Assembly: GCA_025716815.1 (NCBI GenBank)
Contig: JAIXMN010000010.1
Span: 1 to 64,000 of the forward strand
Direction: 5' to 3'
Origin: Dichotomocladium elegans
Taxonomy: Eukaryota; Mucoromycota; Mucoromycetes; Mucorales; Lichtheimiaceae
Length of the DNA stretch: 64,000 nucleotides
The notes under the pieces are model-generated. The model was not told the origin of the DNA. It saw only the letters and a program-made list of their open reading frames with translations, and searched no databases. Positions 46,583-59,347 of this stretch are shown in pieces. The position numbers were made by a program, and so were the translations under genes. Every line of letters starts with the position of its first letter. Positions within the stretch are counted from its first letter, which is position 1.

Positions 46583-48237
46583 ATGCTCGTGCTCTACGAA
46601 ACAGCTGCTGGCTATGCCCTCTTCAAACTTATCGATGATGGAAAGCTCGAAAAGCCCGACCAGATCTGGAAGCATTTCGAGAGCGCAGAGAAGGCTAATC
46701 AAACGTAGGTGTCCGTTTTGACAAGCATGACATTCGCGTTGACACAGAAGTCGGTCGCTCATGTTATTCTTACCGTAGTGTCAAGCTTAAGGCCTTTTCG
46801 AAGTTCGAGAATACCACCGACGCCTTGTCTGCCGTGACCGGTATCGTTGAGGGCCAGATTCCTGAAAACTTGAACAAGTTTTTGAGCGACGAGATTTCTC
46901 AAAAGGAAATGAAGAAGGAAAAGCTTGTTGTCGGCGATCCCAAGCTTGGTAATTCTTTTCTCTCTTGCTTTCGTCTTTTGTACGATGTAGATATTTAACA
47001 GGAGAATTGGGGGGGGCAAACAGGCAGCGCTGTGAACAGAAAGTTCGGTATCAACGTTGTTTCTGACTCGACGGTGATGGACCTTTACCGTGGCATTCGT
47101 GAACAATTCGAGTCCCTTGTCTCTGGTCTCTCGCACCAGGACCTCAACGCCATGTCGCTTGGTCTTTCTCACTCACTCTCTCGCTATAAGCTCAAGTTCT
47201 CTCCTGACAAAGTTGACACGATGATTGTGCAGGCCATTGGTCTTTTGGATGATCTCGACAAGGAGCTCAACACCTACTCAATGCGTGTCAAGGAATGGTA
47301 TGGATGGCACTTCCCCGAGATGGGCAAGATTATTACCGATAATCTGGCATACGCCAAGGTTGTCAAAGCTGTCGGTTTCCGCACGAACACCCATAGCACC
47401 GATCTGAGCTCCATTCTCCCTGAAGAACTTGAGACTGAAGTCAAGGAAGCTGCAGAGATCTCCATGGGTACTGAAATTTCTGATGAAGATATCGACAATA
47501 TCCACTCGCTCTGCGACCAAGTTATCAACATCTCCGAATACCGTGCACAGCTATATGAGTACCTTAAGAACCGTATGAACGCTATTGCGCCTAACCTCAC
47601 CACTCTTGTTGGTGAGCTCGTTGGTGCCCGCCTGATTTCGCACGCTGGTTCGCTCATGAACCTTGCCAAGCAGCCCGCCTCAACGATCCAGATCCTTGGT
47701 GCTGAGAAGGCGCTCTTCCGCGCTCTCAAGACGAAGCACAACACCCCCAAATATGGTCTGATCTACCACGCATCCCTTGTTGGCCAGGCAGCGCCTAAGG
47801 CCAAGGCTAAGATCGCCCGTATGCTTGCAACCAAGTCCGCCATTGCCCTTAGAGTAGATGCTCTCGGCGAGACCGAGAATGCCGATGTCGGTATCGACGG
47901 CCGCACCAAAGTCGAAGCACGCATCCGTATGCTTGAGGTCCGAGCCAATGCACGTGTAAACCGCGACAAGTCGTTCACCAAGCAGCAGAAATTCCAGTTC
48001 AACAAACCCGCGCAGTACAACGCCCAAAATGATGTTGTCATGTCAGAGGTTCCCAAGGCTTCAAGCGAGGAATCTAAGAAGCGGAAAGTAGAGGAGGTTA
48101 CTGAAGAGCCATCTGCTGCTGCTGCTGTTTCGGAGGAACCAGTCGCCAAGAAGGCAAAGAAGGAAAAGAAGGACAAGAAGGACAAGAAGGACAAGAAGGA
48201 GAAGAAGGACAAGAAGGAGAAGAAAGAAAAGAAGTAG
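46583..48237 (+). CDS. NOP58: Nop58, box C/D snoRNP core protein
   Basis: Three exons, 46583-46704, 46779-46948 and 47024-48237, encode 501 residues. The start [16 protein letters not shown] is diagnostic of Nop58 (Nop56 differs). The Nop domain is present ([20 protein letters not shown], then [20 protein letters not shown] and [20 protein letters not shown]), with the [11 protein letters not shown] run typical of the family. The C-terminus is a lysine-rich KKEKKDKK repeat, the usual nucleolar tail. Nop58 pairs with Nop56, fibrillarin and Snu13 to form the snoRNP that 2'-O-methylates pre-rRNA. Strong codon bias (many -C ending codons) compared with its neighbours fits high expression. Neither intron shows C/D boxes. 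Confidence 0.97.
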
Positions 48238-48912
48238 AGCAGAGCGAGGAGCCCGACACCCGCGAATATGCGCAAAAACACCCAACAATAACTTTTGTAT
48301 TTAGCGAAAAACAACACACACGCACTCAATTTACAGCCATACACCTCACGTCTACTATCTTTTTTTTCTTTATATTTCATGTTTTTTTTTTTCATTTGTA
48401 ACAAGGATCTGCATTAATCTTCAATATTGAGCTGTTCGGTATTGATCTCTAGCGATGTTCAGGATTATTGAGATTTTTCGAGAAAGATTTGGTATAATAC
48501 TCCTTGAATGAGGGTTGGTGCATATTGATTGGAATGCACGGGCCTCCCCCCATGTTTTATGTAGCTACATTCCGGAAAGGTACACCGCTTGGATGAGCAC
48601 CATCTCCGCTCTATATAAGCGTTTCTGCTGCGATAGATACGGTATGATCCCCCTCTTAATTTTTCCGCGTACATATCCTTTACATTGTCGTAGGTCAATA
48701 TAGAGAGAGAAGAGACGAGGAAAAGGCGGAGGGGAGGGGGGAGATCACGAAACAGGAATGAAGAAAGAAGGGGGGGGATTTACTTTAATTATTTGGGTCG
48801 ACCAGTTTATTTTTTTATACAACCAAGCGATTGAGATATACACCATCTTTTCTTTTTTTCTTCTACTGTTGTAAAATAAACACGCACACAGGGAAACGAT
48901 TGAGAAAATCTC
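48238..48912. other. Intergenic NOP58 / antiporter
   Basis: 3' flank of NOP58 with long T runs, then purine-rich sequence at 48700-48780 (GAGAAGAGACGAGG and G-runs). No gene supported; the short frames here carry no motif. Confidence 0.4.
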
Positions 48913-51542
48913 ATGACAGTCGAGGTTATACCAGGCGAGATTTCGCAGTTCACGGTCGGTATTGCCATTCTCAGCGGTGTTGTCGTCTTGTTCGGTTTTG
49001 TATCGATGTTTATCAAAGAGAGACTGTTCATATCAGAAGCATGTGAGTGCACGCACACGCCGTTAAAGCAGCGGCGGCATGGGGGATGTGTGTGTGTGTG
49101 TGTGTATTCAGCGTTCCTCCACAGTCGTTGCCTTAGTCGTTGGCATCATTGCTGGTCCCTTGGTCTCGAACGGATTTAATCCATATCAGTGGGGTGATAC
49201 GGACGAGATCACCAAACAAATCACTCGCTGCATCATTGCCATTCAGGTAATCGACAAAGGAAGTTTAAAAGGCAGCTCCCCACCCAACCATATGTAATCT
49301 CGTTATGAAGGTCATGGCCGTCGGCATTGATCTACCAAAGTATAGTAACAAGTCGAAAGCTTGGCAATCCACTCTATATACCTGCTGCACTGCATGCTGC
49401 TCACGAACTGGCTTGATTGTATATAATAGACATTACTTGAAAAGGGAATGGATAACCTTCAGCTTTCTGATGCTGCCGGTCATGATCTTCATGTGGCTCG
49501 TAAGCGGTCTCTTTATATGGGCGTTTATTCCACCCATAGATTACGTAAGTCGTGGACGGATGAGCAGGGGATACGGAACTTACTGGATTGTTCCAACAAG
49601 AAAGCTCAACTCGCTTGTGATTGCTGCGTGCGTCTGTCCAACAGACCCTGTGAGTAGAGGGGTTGAAGGCCGAAAAAAAAAATCAATATGCTGACGACAT
49701 AGCGATAGATCTTGGCCAATTCTGTTGTCAAAGGGAGATTTGCTGAGAAGCACGTCCCCACTCATATCCGCAATGCTTTATCTGCAGAGAGGTTGGCGGG
49801 AAAAAAAGGATGTGCCTAAAAGAGAAGAGGGATAGTTACTGTTCTCTATGTGGGTATTTAGCGGCGGCAATGATGGGATGGGGTTTCCGTTTCTTTTCTT
49901 GGCGCTTTTCCTGATTGGCGAGCCCGGTGTGGGTAAGGCAATCGGTAAATGGATATACGAAACCTGCCTCTTTCAGATCGCGCTGTCGATTGTTATCGGT
50001 ATCGTCGTCGGTTTAGTCGCTTGCAAAATCCTTCAGTGGTCCGAGCGCAAGTAAAGGAACCACCGACCATCCTGTCCCATATTGTCAACTGACACAGTTC
50101 GAACTTGTAGCCGTCTCATCGATAAACCCTCCTTCTTATGCTTTGGAATTGCACTTGCGGTAAGATATCATCATTTTGGTTGGTACGCACTCCCGCCCGC
50201 CCACTTCAGCCATCTCATTTTTCTGCGAGGGAACCGGGACGCTAGCTCTTTTTGATGAGCATGACAGGATTCTCGGGTAGCGATGATGTTCTGGCTTGTT
50301 TCGCAGCCGGAAACGCGTTCTCATGGGACGACTGGTTTCGGCGCGAAACTGAAGAGGCTCATCTACAGGACGTGATTGATATGACGCTGAATCTCACCGT
50401 ATTTGTGTACATTGGCGCTATCATTGTAAGTAAGCGTACTCTACAGTACATTTCCTGCATTTGCACCGTTGGTTCACATTTCGTCTCTCCCTGCCCGCCG
50501 CCGCCCCCAACAGCCCTGGAGGGAGTTTGGCAATCAAGAGATAGGACTCACACCCTGGCGCCTTGTAGTCATCGCCATCCTCATCCTCCTTTTTCGGCGT
50601 CTGCCGATTGTCCTTGCGCTCAAGCCATTTATGCCTGCAATAAGGACTTACAGAGAAGCTATGTTCAGTGGCTGGTTTGGTCCGATGGGCGTCGGCGCGG
50701 TGTTCTTGTCGATGATCGCCAAGGAACAGATGGAAAAGATTTATGAAGACCAGGTCGAAAAGCCGGTCATCATCGAACTTATCAGCCCCGTAGTTCTCTT
50801 CATTGTGCTCTCCTCGACGTTGGTGCATGGTTCCACCATCCCCCTCTTCCAACTCGGCAAGCGCATCCGAACACGGACGCTGTCGATCACTTCCACAGGC
50901 TCATCGAACATCTCGCGCCTGCGCAAGGAGGAGCTCGGTACGTCGGACGAAATGGACGAGACTCGGCGAAACACCATCATCAACACCATCCAGCGAAATG
51001 GAGGCAGCGGCACCAGAACCGTAACCGTTGACATGGCCGAGGACGATACTCCAGAGGAGGATTTTCTGCCGAACGACGAAGATCCCAACAGCTCACGCGT
51101 CGATGACCTGCATACAATTCGGTTTGCAGAGCCACTGAATCCTCGAGCAGGTCCTCAGCAACCTAGACATTTCTCCGAGGATTCGGACGAACGTGAATCA
51201 TTAGAGACAGTGCAGCGAAGCAGTGACGAAGAATCTAGCGCTGAAGAGGGCGAGGCGAGTCATATCCCTATACTTGAACCAGAGCAAGCAGCAGAACAAA
51301 CATCCCACGAGGCACCCAAGGCCAAGAAACGGCATCATGCAAATATCCATCCTCGCATTGAAGTCTGGGAGGAAACTCATCATGTCGTCATCGAAGACAC
51401 GTCAAACGCAAAGAATATCGTCATCGATAAGCGAGACCCAGACTGGAGGAAAAAGTTCAGGGCAGCCATCAAAGAACTGGAGGCAACCATCAAAAAGACG
51501 GAAGAAGAAGAAGAAGATGAAGCCAGTGCCAAGGAAAAATAA
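48913..51542 (+). CDS. NHA1: Plasma-membrane Na+(K+)/H+ antiporter, Nha1/Sod2 type
   Basis: Ten exons (48913-49042, 49125-49246, 49311-49339, 49430-49544, 49605-49649, 49709-49791, 49862-50050, 50111-50159, 50246-50425, 50514-51542) give 656 residues without a frame break. Joins restore the fungal NHA motifs: SEA+FVALVVGIIAGP, AVGIDLPK+HYLKREW, ACVCPTDP+ILANSVVKG, LSAE+SGGNDGMGFPFLFL, FSGSDDVLACFAAGNAF. The ACVxPTDP aspartates and SDD are the ion-binding residues in this family. About 12 membrane segments end near HGSTIPLFQ; the acidic cytosolic tail (about 240 residues, Glu/Asp/Ser-rich) is shorter than in yeast Nha1. It exports Na+ or K+ in exchange for H+. Introns are 45-90 nt; one contains a (TG)n run. 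Confidence 0.93.
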
Positions 51543-52093
51543 CTTGAAGCTTTCAATCCCTCGAATCTACAATTGAGAATGCATCGCAGATTAAAACCAT
51601 TTCTTGATTCTCCCATGAAGCGGAATCCTCGTAAAATAGGTCTCCCATCTATGGAGTCTTGAACACGATATTAAAACATCATATACCGTGTACGTATTAT
51701 GTCCAGACTCAAAGAAATAAGGCCGACATATAGCCCATGATAGATAAATTCCTGTTCGCGTATGCACGTAACCATCGCATTGAATTGGCAAGCTCTTCAT
51801 ACAACATCTCATTATTGGATATATTCTGTGACTCTAGTACAAAAAGCTCCTTGTTAGACTGTAATTTCTTGGAAATTGCGTACGTATAACAAGGAAGAAA
51901 GAAAGGAAAAAAAAAGAGGGCGCGAAGAAAAAACTATAATAAGATAAAAAACAGGTGAGAGAAAATATGTAAGATGCTGATTATACAACAACGCACAGAC
52001 GAAAAAAAATGTACGAGTAAATGCGTGTAAAATAGGCTAATGATGGTGAAAATTCGTTTGGGTATGCTTCGGCGAGAGGAAAATGTGGGGGAA
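51543..52093. other. Convergent 3' flanks
   Basis: About 550 bases between the 3' ends of the antiporter and TBC genes. AT-rich, with A-runs near 51.9 kb. No gene supported. Confidence 0.4.
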
Positions 52094-54843
52094 TTATTTG
52101 GTAGGTTTAAGTTTCCAGCGTGGGATGGTTCGTGATTTGTTAGAGGGTATCCGTCCTGACCGCCGGCGATCACGACATTGCTCGCGCCGCCGTTCTAAGT
52201 CTTGATGAGTCACATAGGAAAGTGACCCGTATTTTTGAAATGTATACTTCATCACGTATCAAAAACGGTTCTGCGTAATTCACTCACTCGACCAGCAACT
52301 CCTTTCCAACCACCACATAAACACACACACACATATGTATATATATATACCTCTATCAACATTTGGCAATCGATGATCCGTTTTGGCATGTTCTACACGT
52401 GGGATGGGGGAACAGCAGATCGTCAGTGCACTGCGCATGTCTCTACATATATGCATAGGCATCTGCATCTGCATATGCATATTGTGGATGCAAACAATGA
52501 GCTTACTTGTATCACTTGGAATATTTCCAACGAGTCGCTGATGTTCATCACCAGCGGCTCACTCATCTTAAAGAGCGTCAGTGCCACCCGGAATAGAACA
52601 CTCGTGCCTTCGCTAAACACCCACGACGTTCAAATAATTAATGTCGATTTCTGAAATATTCGAAATCTATAACTTACTAAAAAAAGCAATCCCAAACACG
52701 GAGCACGGTCTATATATATGTGAAAGGAGTATGGGTCGTTGTTACTATTCCCTGTGCTCGCCCTCCCCTCCATTGCATGGGAGACATACCTCAATCGGTA
52801 AAATGTTTATGAACAATGTCAGGAACCAGTGGTTCGTGACAAGTGTAATCGTAGGCATTGTCGTACTGTCCGAGGCTGAGTCCCAGAAGGAGGCTTTGTC
52901 GGACAGTTTATTCCACAGGTGCGGCAGTCTCTCCGAAATCAGCATCATGAGCACGGTCTGGTCAATGTTCGACCCTTCCATAGTCACATCGTACACGCCG
53001 GCGGGTAGGATATTCTGCACAATGGCTACAAGGGTCCAAAAGGCCTCTTCCTCACTCATGAACAATAGCAGCATCCCGACAATGTAATTCAGCGATTGAC
53101 AGTATCCAACGGATGGTGAGTATACCGAAAATGCAGACAGGACTCGCCGAAGCGCTCCAATGATGGCAGGAGGCTGCGGTGGGCTATCATTTTGATCCGC
53201 ACCCGCTGCAAAGTCACTGCTACTACTGCTACGACCAGTAGATCGAAACTGGATATTATCAGGAAACGTGCGATGGAGATCGCGCGCTATAATATCTGCA
53301 AACTCATTAAGATCTCCCATCTCATCAGCCTTGAGGAGAAATTTCTCGTACACGCCCGGATTGGAATCCATCTTGGCCTCTGCACCACTATAATGAAACC
53401 AAACCTAAATCGAGAAGGCGGTGAGACCAACAATTCGTAAACATGGACATGCTTCATTTTTAACCGGGACTCACTCTCCCTCGGAGATGAGCAGGAACTC
53501 CTTTTCGTATATACCGCTTGACTAGCAAAATACAGAATGAATAGGGAGAGGACGTCAACTTATCATCCGCACACAAGGTGATTTCTTTCCTGTTGATACC
53601 TTTTGAGCTCTTTTCGGGCAATCGCGGCTCGGTGATTTTGAGGAGTTGTTCCCATTTGTAAAGACGTCTATCCAATGTTGCCTTGTAAAGCTCATCATGG
53701 TACTTGTGATCATCTAAAGTGACCCATTGGGTTGCCTTTTTGAAACCATATCGGTCGCTGTGAATGGCCATATAATTTGTGATTAATTGCTCGTATTAGG
53801 TAGCAGGCAGCTTGTGGGAACACTTACGTCTCAGGGTTATCTTCAAACGACACAGGTGGAGGCGGATAAACCAGACTGGACGGTTGGGTAGGCAGAATCT
53901 CCGGGCGCTGAGAATGCGAGCCGAACCGCTTGAAATGAAAGATGGAATGTTGTTTTTGGTCTGCTTTTCGCGTCCGAGAATGCGACGATGAGTTGCTGTT
54001 GCTTTTTTTAAGACCGAGTTTATCTTTAAAATGGGGCTTCCGCTCGTTAGGCGACCCAGGAAGGGGTTCATCGGCCGTAGTAGCTGCGTTGTGAAACGGA
54101 CTCTCGGGTGATATAATAGGTGGAGTCCAGCGTTCTCCGGTAGTGATGGAGATGCCCGGGGAAGTTCGTTGTTGCCGTTGTTGCTGCTGCTGCTGCTGCT
54201 GCTGCCCTGTCTTGTTTGGAGCTAGAGCAGGTTGCTGTTGTTGCAATTGTTCTTGTAAGAGTTCAGGCGAGCGTGGAGGTAACTCAATAAAACTCGGACG
54301 GACAGCGCGACGGATAAGCACACCGCCAATGATGGCGCCAGCTTCAGCGCGTGTAAGATATTCTTGCTTCGCATACACCGTCTTTGCAACCTCGGGCGAG
54401 TGTTCTCCGCTGCTGGATGAGCTTGTGCTAGTGCCGCTGCTAATGCTACTCCGCCGGTCAATCTCCTGATGGTGATAGCGGATATCGGTTGAAGAGGATG
54501 GTTCTATCTGCACAGGTGAATGCATGATATTCCCCGGCGATACAACGACAAGATGATGGTGACGAGTAAGGCAAAGCTGGGACGGAGCACGCACAATGAT
54601 ATCTTCGTCGTGAATCCACTTTTGCTTGCTCTTCCGGTTTTGTACGAATGATTCAGAACGTTGACGGCGGATATTAGCGTCATACGCAGCAGCAGCATAG
54701 ATTGAGAGCGATCCGGGATCGAGACAACGCGACTGGTGCATCAAATTAGGGGATGACACAAAGTCGTTAGTGGCTGCTCTGCTCAATGGGGTACTGGTGC
54801 TTGTATTGACGGCCAGATGCTCTGGAACTTTAAGCGATCCCAT
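52094..54843 (-). CDS. TBC-domain Rab GTPase-activating protein
   Basis: Exons 53828-54843, 53600-53757, 53475-53521, 52790-53404, 52678-52709, 52507-52612 and 52351-52392 join in frame for about 672 residues. The N-terminal third is low-complexity (polyglutamine at 54185-54206, Ser-rich). The TBC domain starts GVPAHLRGRVWFHYSGA and contains FPDN (arginine-finger region is RTFPDN nearby in DLHRTFPD), VGYCQSLNYIVGMLL (the YxQ glutamine) and ETVLRVWD equivalents (TVLRVWDCFFYEGTSVLFR, restored by a 32-nt exon). Such proteins stimulate GTP hydrolysis by Rab proteins. The ATG at 54843 (MGSLKVPEH) is preceded only by non-ATG codons. The C-terminal exon is uncertain: a fitting tail (GVAGRV, then LERRREQCRDRRR, stop at 52094) lies at 52094-52303, but I could not join it in frame past 52351. 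Confidence 0.85.
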
Positions 54844-54852
54844 GATGAGCAA

Positions 54853-56223
54853 GACGGAAGGCTGATGGAATTATGTAAGGAATAAAGTAAAAAAAAAAAA
54901 AAAGAACAATATGAGACGTTCTGCGTGAGCGCCTTATGCCTTGTCCTGGAGTAGGGGATTTTTCGATTCGAAGCTGCCTTGAGCTAGCTTTCCTTTTCTG
55001 TTTTCGAATGGAGGTCCGCAAGGGAAGAGATAAAAAAAGATCACCACCGGCCAACCATACACCTTCATATACCATCCACCCACCTTGTTCTATCCGTTTC
55101 AATATGCTCTCCCACTTCATCTCCTGACCTTTGCCGATCTATCCATCGGCCAAAGACCCCGTAATGCGAGGACCAGTTCCAATTCTCTTGCACTACCAAC
55201 TTATGGTGTGCGTGTGTGTAACAACGAGGCGCGAACCATCGGTTTTATGAAATTAAAAATTCACATTGCGCGAAGTTCTCTCACTCATCCAGCTATGAAC
55301 CCCAAAGATCGGGTGCCCTTCGATAGCCGCTAGCCTCAAGCCCTTGAAATCGTTGTAGATTGCTAGATTTTTTTATACGTCAATCACGTGACACATTCCA
55401 ATTCTGTAGAATTGATGCATGGGTGACAGGAGATAGAATGTGGGTATTATTGTTTAAACGATCCCAGAGGATTTCGAGACGGTGCTGCCTGTTCGATGTC
55501 CTTGATGGTCCGATTTGGCTAAATATGGACTATACCGAGATACTGCATGAAAATGCACAAAAAAAGATTCTGCATCAATCGGTGAACGTTTATTACCCCT
55601 TCCCGAGAAATCCAGGAGGTATCCTCGGTTATGTAGTCCCAGAACTAATCAGAACTGTGGGAAGAGATGTATGCCTATACACCGGACGACACTGACGGCA
55701 GCCGACGAAAGGAACGGAATGGATCAAAGACGGAAAAGATGCCCGTGGTCTCCTCTCCTCGACGACTCATCAGGTGCTGGTACGAAAAGACAGCGGATCT
55801 TTGATTATAAAAGAAATTATTTAGTATATCAACGACGATGGAGGAGGAAGCAATCTTTGCCGACCGTCAGTATTTATAAGAAATTAAGGAGTGCATTATG
55901 ACAACGGCTCATATCCTCCTTAAATGCTTTAATTGTCCATACTAATGCCGATCAAACCCCTTACTCAATGCGCAAGACTCACCTCTAGCTTAATTCAGAA
56001 GTTCATTTTCGTAATAGGACTTGAAACGATGGGTCAACCCCATTGTTTCATTCATCCTGCGGCTTATGAATTGCATACATTAGTTCTTTCCTGGGTGCTG
56101 CTCGGAGCGTGAGAAAGTACAGTAGGAAGGATTTGGGCCACCAACTGCCTTATGTATGATACGTCCGTGGCTACACATCCTTTCTTTTCCTGTAAATCTT
56201 CAAGTATTCCTTACCAATGCATC
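54853..56223. other. Intergenic between TBC and MET30-like genes
   Basis: No supported gene. A plus-strand open stretch at 55360-55695 (111 codons, ending CLYTGRH) and a shifted one at 55671-55901 look like pieces of a decayed coding sequence, but I recognise no domain. A TCACGTGA palindrome is at 55384-55391. Confidence 0.35.
55384..55391. promoter_or_regulatory. TCACGTGA palindrome upstream of MET30-like gene
   Basis: Perfect Cbf1-type site (TCACGTGA), about 830 bases upstream of the Met30-like ATG. In yeast, Cbf1 recruits the Met4 activator to such sites at sulfur genes. Whether it acts here is unknown. Confidence 0.35.
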
Positions 56224-57943
56224 ATGTCCGCTATTGCCGACCAAGATCTTTCACCAATGCTGCATCCCATTGACAACACAAATGGGACCCCCATCTCCTC
56301 CTCTTGTTCCACATGGTCTATAGCATCACATCAGCTATGTTACCGCCATCGCCCAGATCTAAGCAAGCACACAGCACCTTGCGACAATTTACTCGATGCT
56401 CAGCGTGTAGGAAGAACAATTTTCTTTCAGGAATAACCATACACGCGTACGAGTTTTTGACCTTCGGATACGCTGACATGCAGTTCAAACTTTTGTCTTT
56501 TCCCGCTCAACCGCCCAATCTCTTACATAGCAAGTCGAGTGTCTATCGGCTTCAGACAGAGCTTCAATAACCTACATTTGGTCCCTCTTTTCGGCTGCAC
56601 CTGCATCTCAGCGGATGCTAATTCTTAAAGGCCTGCTGTCGACATGCTGTACGCCTCAACTTTCATTCCTTTTTGGTGAAATCAGACCGTTGTTGTGTAT
56701 CGACTTCAGCTGTGTTTTACCCCATGAACTTTCGCTCAGGATTTTCTCCTTCTTGGATGCCAGATCCTTGTGTTTTGCTGCCCAAGTCTCACGAGCTTGG
56801 CGAGTACTTGCAGACGACGACACTTTATGGTACGAGATGTGTGAGCAACATATTAATAAGATATGTGGAAAATGCGGGTGGGGTCTCCCACCAATGGGAA
56901 TAGCTCAGAACCGTCACCATCGACATCTCAGTAGCAATGAGACAACGCTCCTTGCCGCAAAAGGACGACCACAAAGTAATCTATTAGATCAGCAAAATCG
57001 AACCTGGAAGACTATATACCGCGAACGCCTTGTTGTGGAACGCAACTGGCGTGGGCCTAATTGCCGCTCGCAAGTGCTGGAGGGTCACACGGATGGCGTA
57101 ACGTGTCTCCAGTTCTGCGAATCGAGCAATGTCCTAATTACGGGCTCTGTTGATCGGACCGTGCGGGTATGGGATATGACGACCAGTCAAGAAATCCGAC
57201 AAATGACTGGCCATACGCGTAGCATCAAAACTCTTCAGTTTGACAGCTGGAAGCTCGTCACTGGTGCATTGGATAACACACTCAGGATCTGGGATTGGCG
57301 CTCTGGCCGGTGCATTCGGAAACTCGAGGGTCATAGCAATGGAGTATTGACGCTTCATTTCAGCGCACGGTTGCTTGCCAGCGGCTCCATGGACCACACC
57401 ATCCGCATCTGGAACTTTGAAGCGGGAGAGTGCTACACGTTGAAAGGGCACACCGGATCGGTCAATTCAGTTCGCATCAGCTCTGCAAATGATAGCAAAG
57501 TCATATCTGCAAGTGATGATAGAACCATTCGTTTATGGGATCTTCAAACGAGGGCTTGCATCCGGGTCTTGTTAGGCCATCTCCGTCCCATCCTGCACGC
57601 GCTCCCCGCTCGGACAGAACACGGTCCCGATATTGTGTCGGCCTCGCTCGATAACACGATCAAATTCTGGAATACTCGGAATGGATCATGCGTGAGAACA
57701 CTATTTGGACACCAAGAAGGCGTACTCTCGTTGGCACTCGATAGTCTTAGAGTGGTATCCGGATCACAGGACCGAACAGTGCGAGTCTGGGACATGGGAA
57801 CCTGGGAATGGATGTATGCACTCCGGGGCCACACCCGACCCATAACCGCTGTTGCAATAGGTGATACCAAAATAATATCGGCCACAGATGACGGAGAAAT
57901 CCGCGTTTGGGACTTTGACTTTGGGGTCTCTTGCTCCTCCTAG
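56224..57943 (+). CDS. MET30: Met30/SconB-type F-box WD40 protein, sulfur-control SCF adaptor
   Basis: Two exons, 56224-56406 and 56531-57943, 531 residues. Exon 1 carries CYRHRPDLSKH, and exon 2 opens with QVECLSASDRASITYIWSLF (then SAAPASQR), the segment before the F-box in SconB/Met30. The F-box starts at about residue 124 (LPHELSLRIFSFLDARSLCF), followed by CEQHINKICGKCGWGLPPM, a Cys-rich block seen in Met30 but not in Cdc4. Seven WD40 repeats fill the C-terminal 290 residues, each ending in WD or WN (VRVWDM, LRIWDW, IRIWNF, IRLWDL, IKFWNT, VRVWDM, IRVWDF). Met30 adapts Skp1-cullin ligase to the bZIP sulfur activator (Met4/Cys3), repressing sulfate assimilation when methionine is plentiful. 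An in-frame ATG at 56152 exists but lacks conservation. Confidence 0.92.
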
Positions 57944-59347
57944 AACATGAAGGTTCCTTCTCGCAATACATTTTGTTATACCATGGCCTCATTTTCTTTG
58001 ATCTTGGAAAATCTTGTATTGCAGAAAGATGAGAATGACTATAAATGCCACCTATATACATATATACATGCGTGCGACCTTTTATCTGGCTTGAGCCTTA
58101 TCGATTTCGATTACTTCATGTCTGTTTGTTCCCGAAGTGCCACAAACTCTCAAGGAACGTTTATGCGGGAACCGCCATGGGTAATCCTCAAGTGCACCTT
58201 TCCCTTTTTTCCTCCAAATTTATCTCTCTGTCTATATACTTCAACAAACAAGCTATCGAACATGTGTGCGTCTGTTGGGAAGCGAACGAAATCGATGATC
58301 CACATACTGCGCTTATTAAAGTCCGACGATTTCAAACCCAGTTGCTAACGATATGATCGTGCATCATTGCTGCTGGCTCCGTCGTCGTTATATTGACATC
58401 AAAGAGGGACATCGAAATCACTGCATGCTTAATAACGCATTGTTGTCAGAAGTGATGGCAATGTTTGTTTGTGCTTCACCCCCCCCCACACACACAACAA
58501 ACAAATGCTTTTCTCTGCTGATGACGATAGACGCAAGTACCAACGCAGGAAGGTTTTCATTATGCAATACTCTACTGTACTGTACCTGGGGATGGTGCAG
58601 GACGTCAGTCATCAATAGGATATGGTTGATGTTGATCCAAGTCATATGCTGCTCAAGTCGGTGCTTGATGAAGGCAGAGGCTACTGGTAGAAATTTTTTT
58701 TTCTCTGGCAACCTGTTGCCAGACGAAGGGGATTTAAACGTCATATGTGCTTTGTTCTATTCCAAGAAAATCGCAGTAATGGAGACTCGTCATTTCTTTG
58801 TTAATAACAAACCCATAGGAATGCTTAGCAGAAGGCACAACAAACCACGGCTGAATTGCGAGCGCAAAGGCTGACTCCTGCACCCTATAGGTGAGCCGGG
58901 CGGGAAGACAGCAATACAGGCTGCTGTGTGACAACAAATAGGCTCGCTCTGCTAACTCCATCATTTCATTGCATGTTCATCAACGCACACGCAAACGGCT
59001 CTGCTTATTACACGCATAAATGACTTTTATTGAACCGCAAATACTATGCACTGAGGGGGTGGTATCCATGATCGCATGACGCACGCTTGATTGAACCGAA
59101 GGTGTCCTATGCGACAAAATTTTATGTTTTTGTACGACATTGAAGTACGTCATGATAATTTGAGGAATCTCTGAGTCCTCTACTACGATATAGCATGTGA
59201 TTGTTACATGTTTACTGTTACTTGTTCAGACGACTCCGTTTACTCCTTGCATTTAAAACTATCTCTAGGAGAGGGGGTTTATGTACAATAAAGATGGATC
59301 ATACCGGTATAGAATGTGTCGGATAACATGATAAATGCGCTCTTTCA
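57944..59347. other. Intergenic, includes a dispersed repeat
   Basis: No gene supported; open frames on both strands are short. Contains the second copy of the dispersed repeat (58973-59075) and poly-C and T runs. Confidence 0.35.
58973..59075 (+). repeat. Diverged dispersed repeat, copy 2
   Basis: Same orientation as the copy at 31672-31765, sharing its ordered blocks with insertions of about 10 bases. Unknown origin. Confidence 0.5.

Noticed and set aside
46298..46762. 154-codon minus frame across the NOP58 promoter
   Set aside because: It overlaps NOP58 exon 1 and intron 1 in antisense and shows no motif.
46705..47023. snoRNAs in the NOP58 introns
   Set aside because: Both introns (about 75 nt) lack recognisable C (RTGATGA) and D (CTGA) boxes in the right arrangement.
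47763..48404. Long minus-strand open frame (213 codons) rich in Phe/Leu/Ser
   Set aside because: It is the antisense of the lysine repeats of NOP58; the hydrophobic look comes from the repeat.
49079..49124. Upstream acceptor for antiporter exon 2, adding a Cys/Val-rich piece from the (TG)n run
   Set aside because: It would break the phase with exon 1; the acceptor at 49124 restores the conserved SEA..VALVVGI segment.
54222..54698. Minus-strand frames rich in Leu/Ala or Cys overlapping the TBC gene
   Set aside because: They are shifted frames of glutamine/serine repeats in the TBC protein N-terminus.
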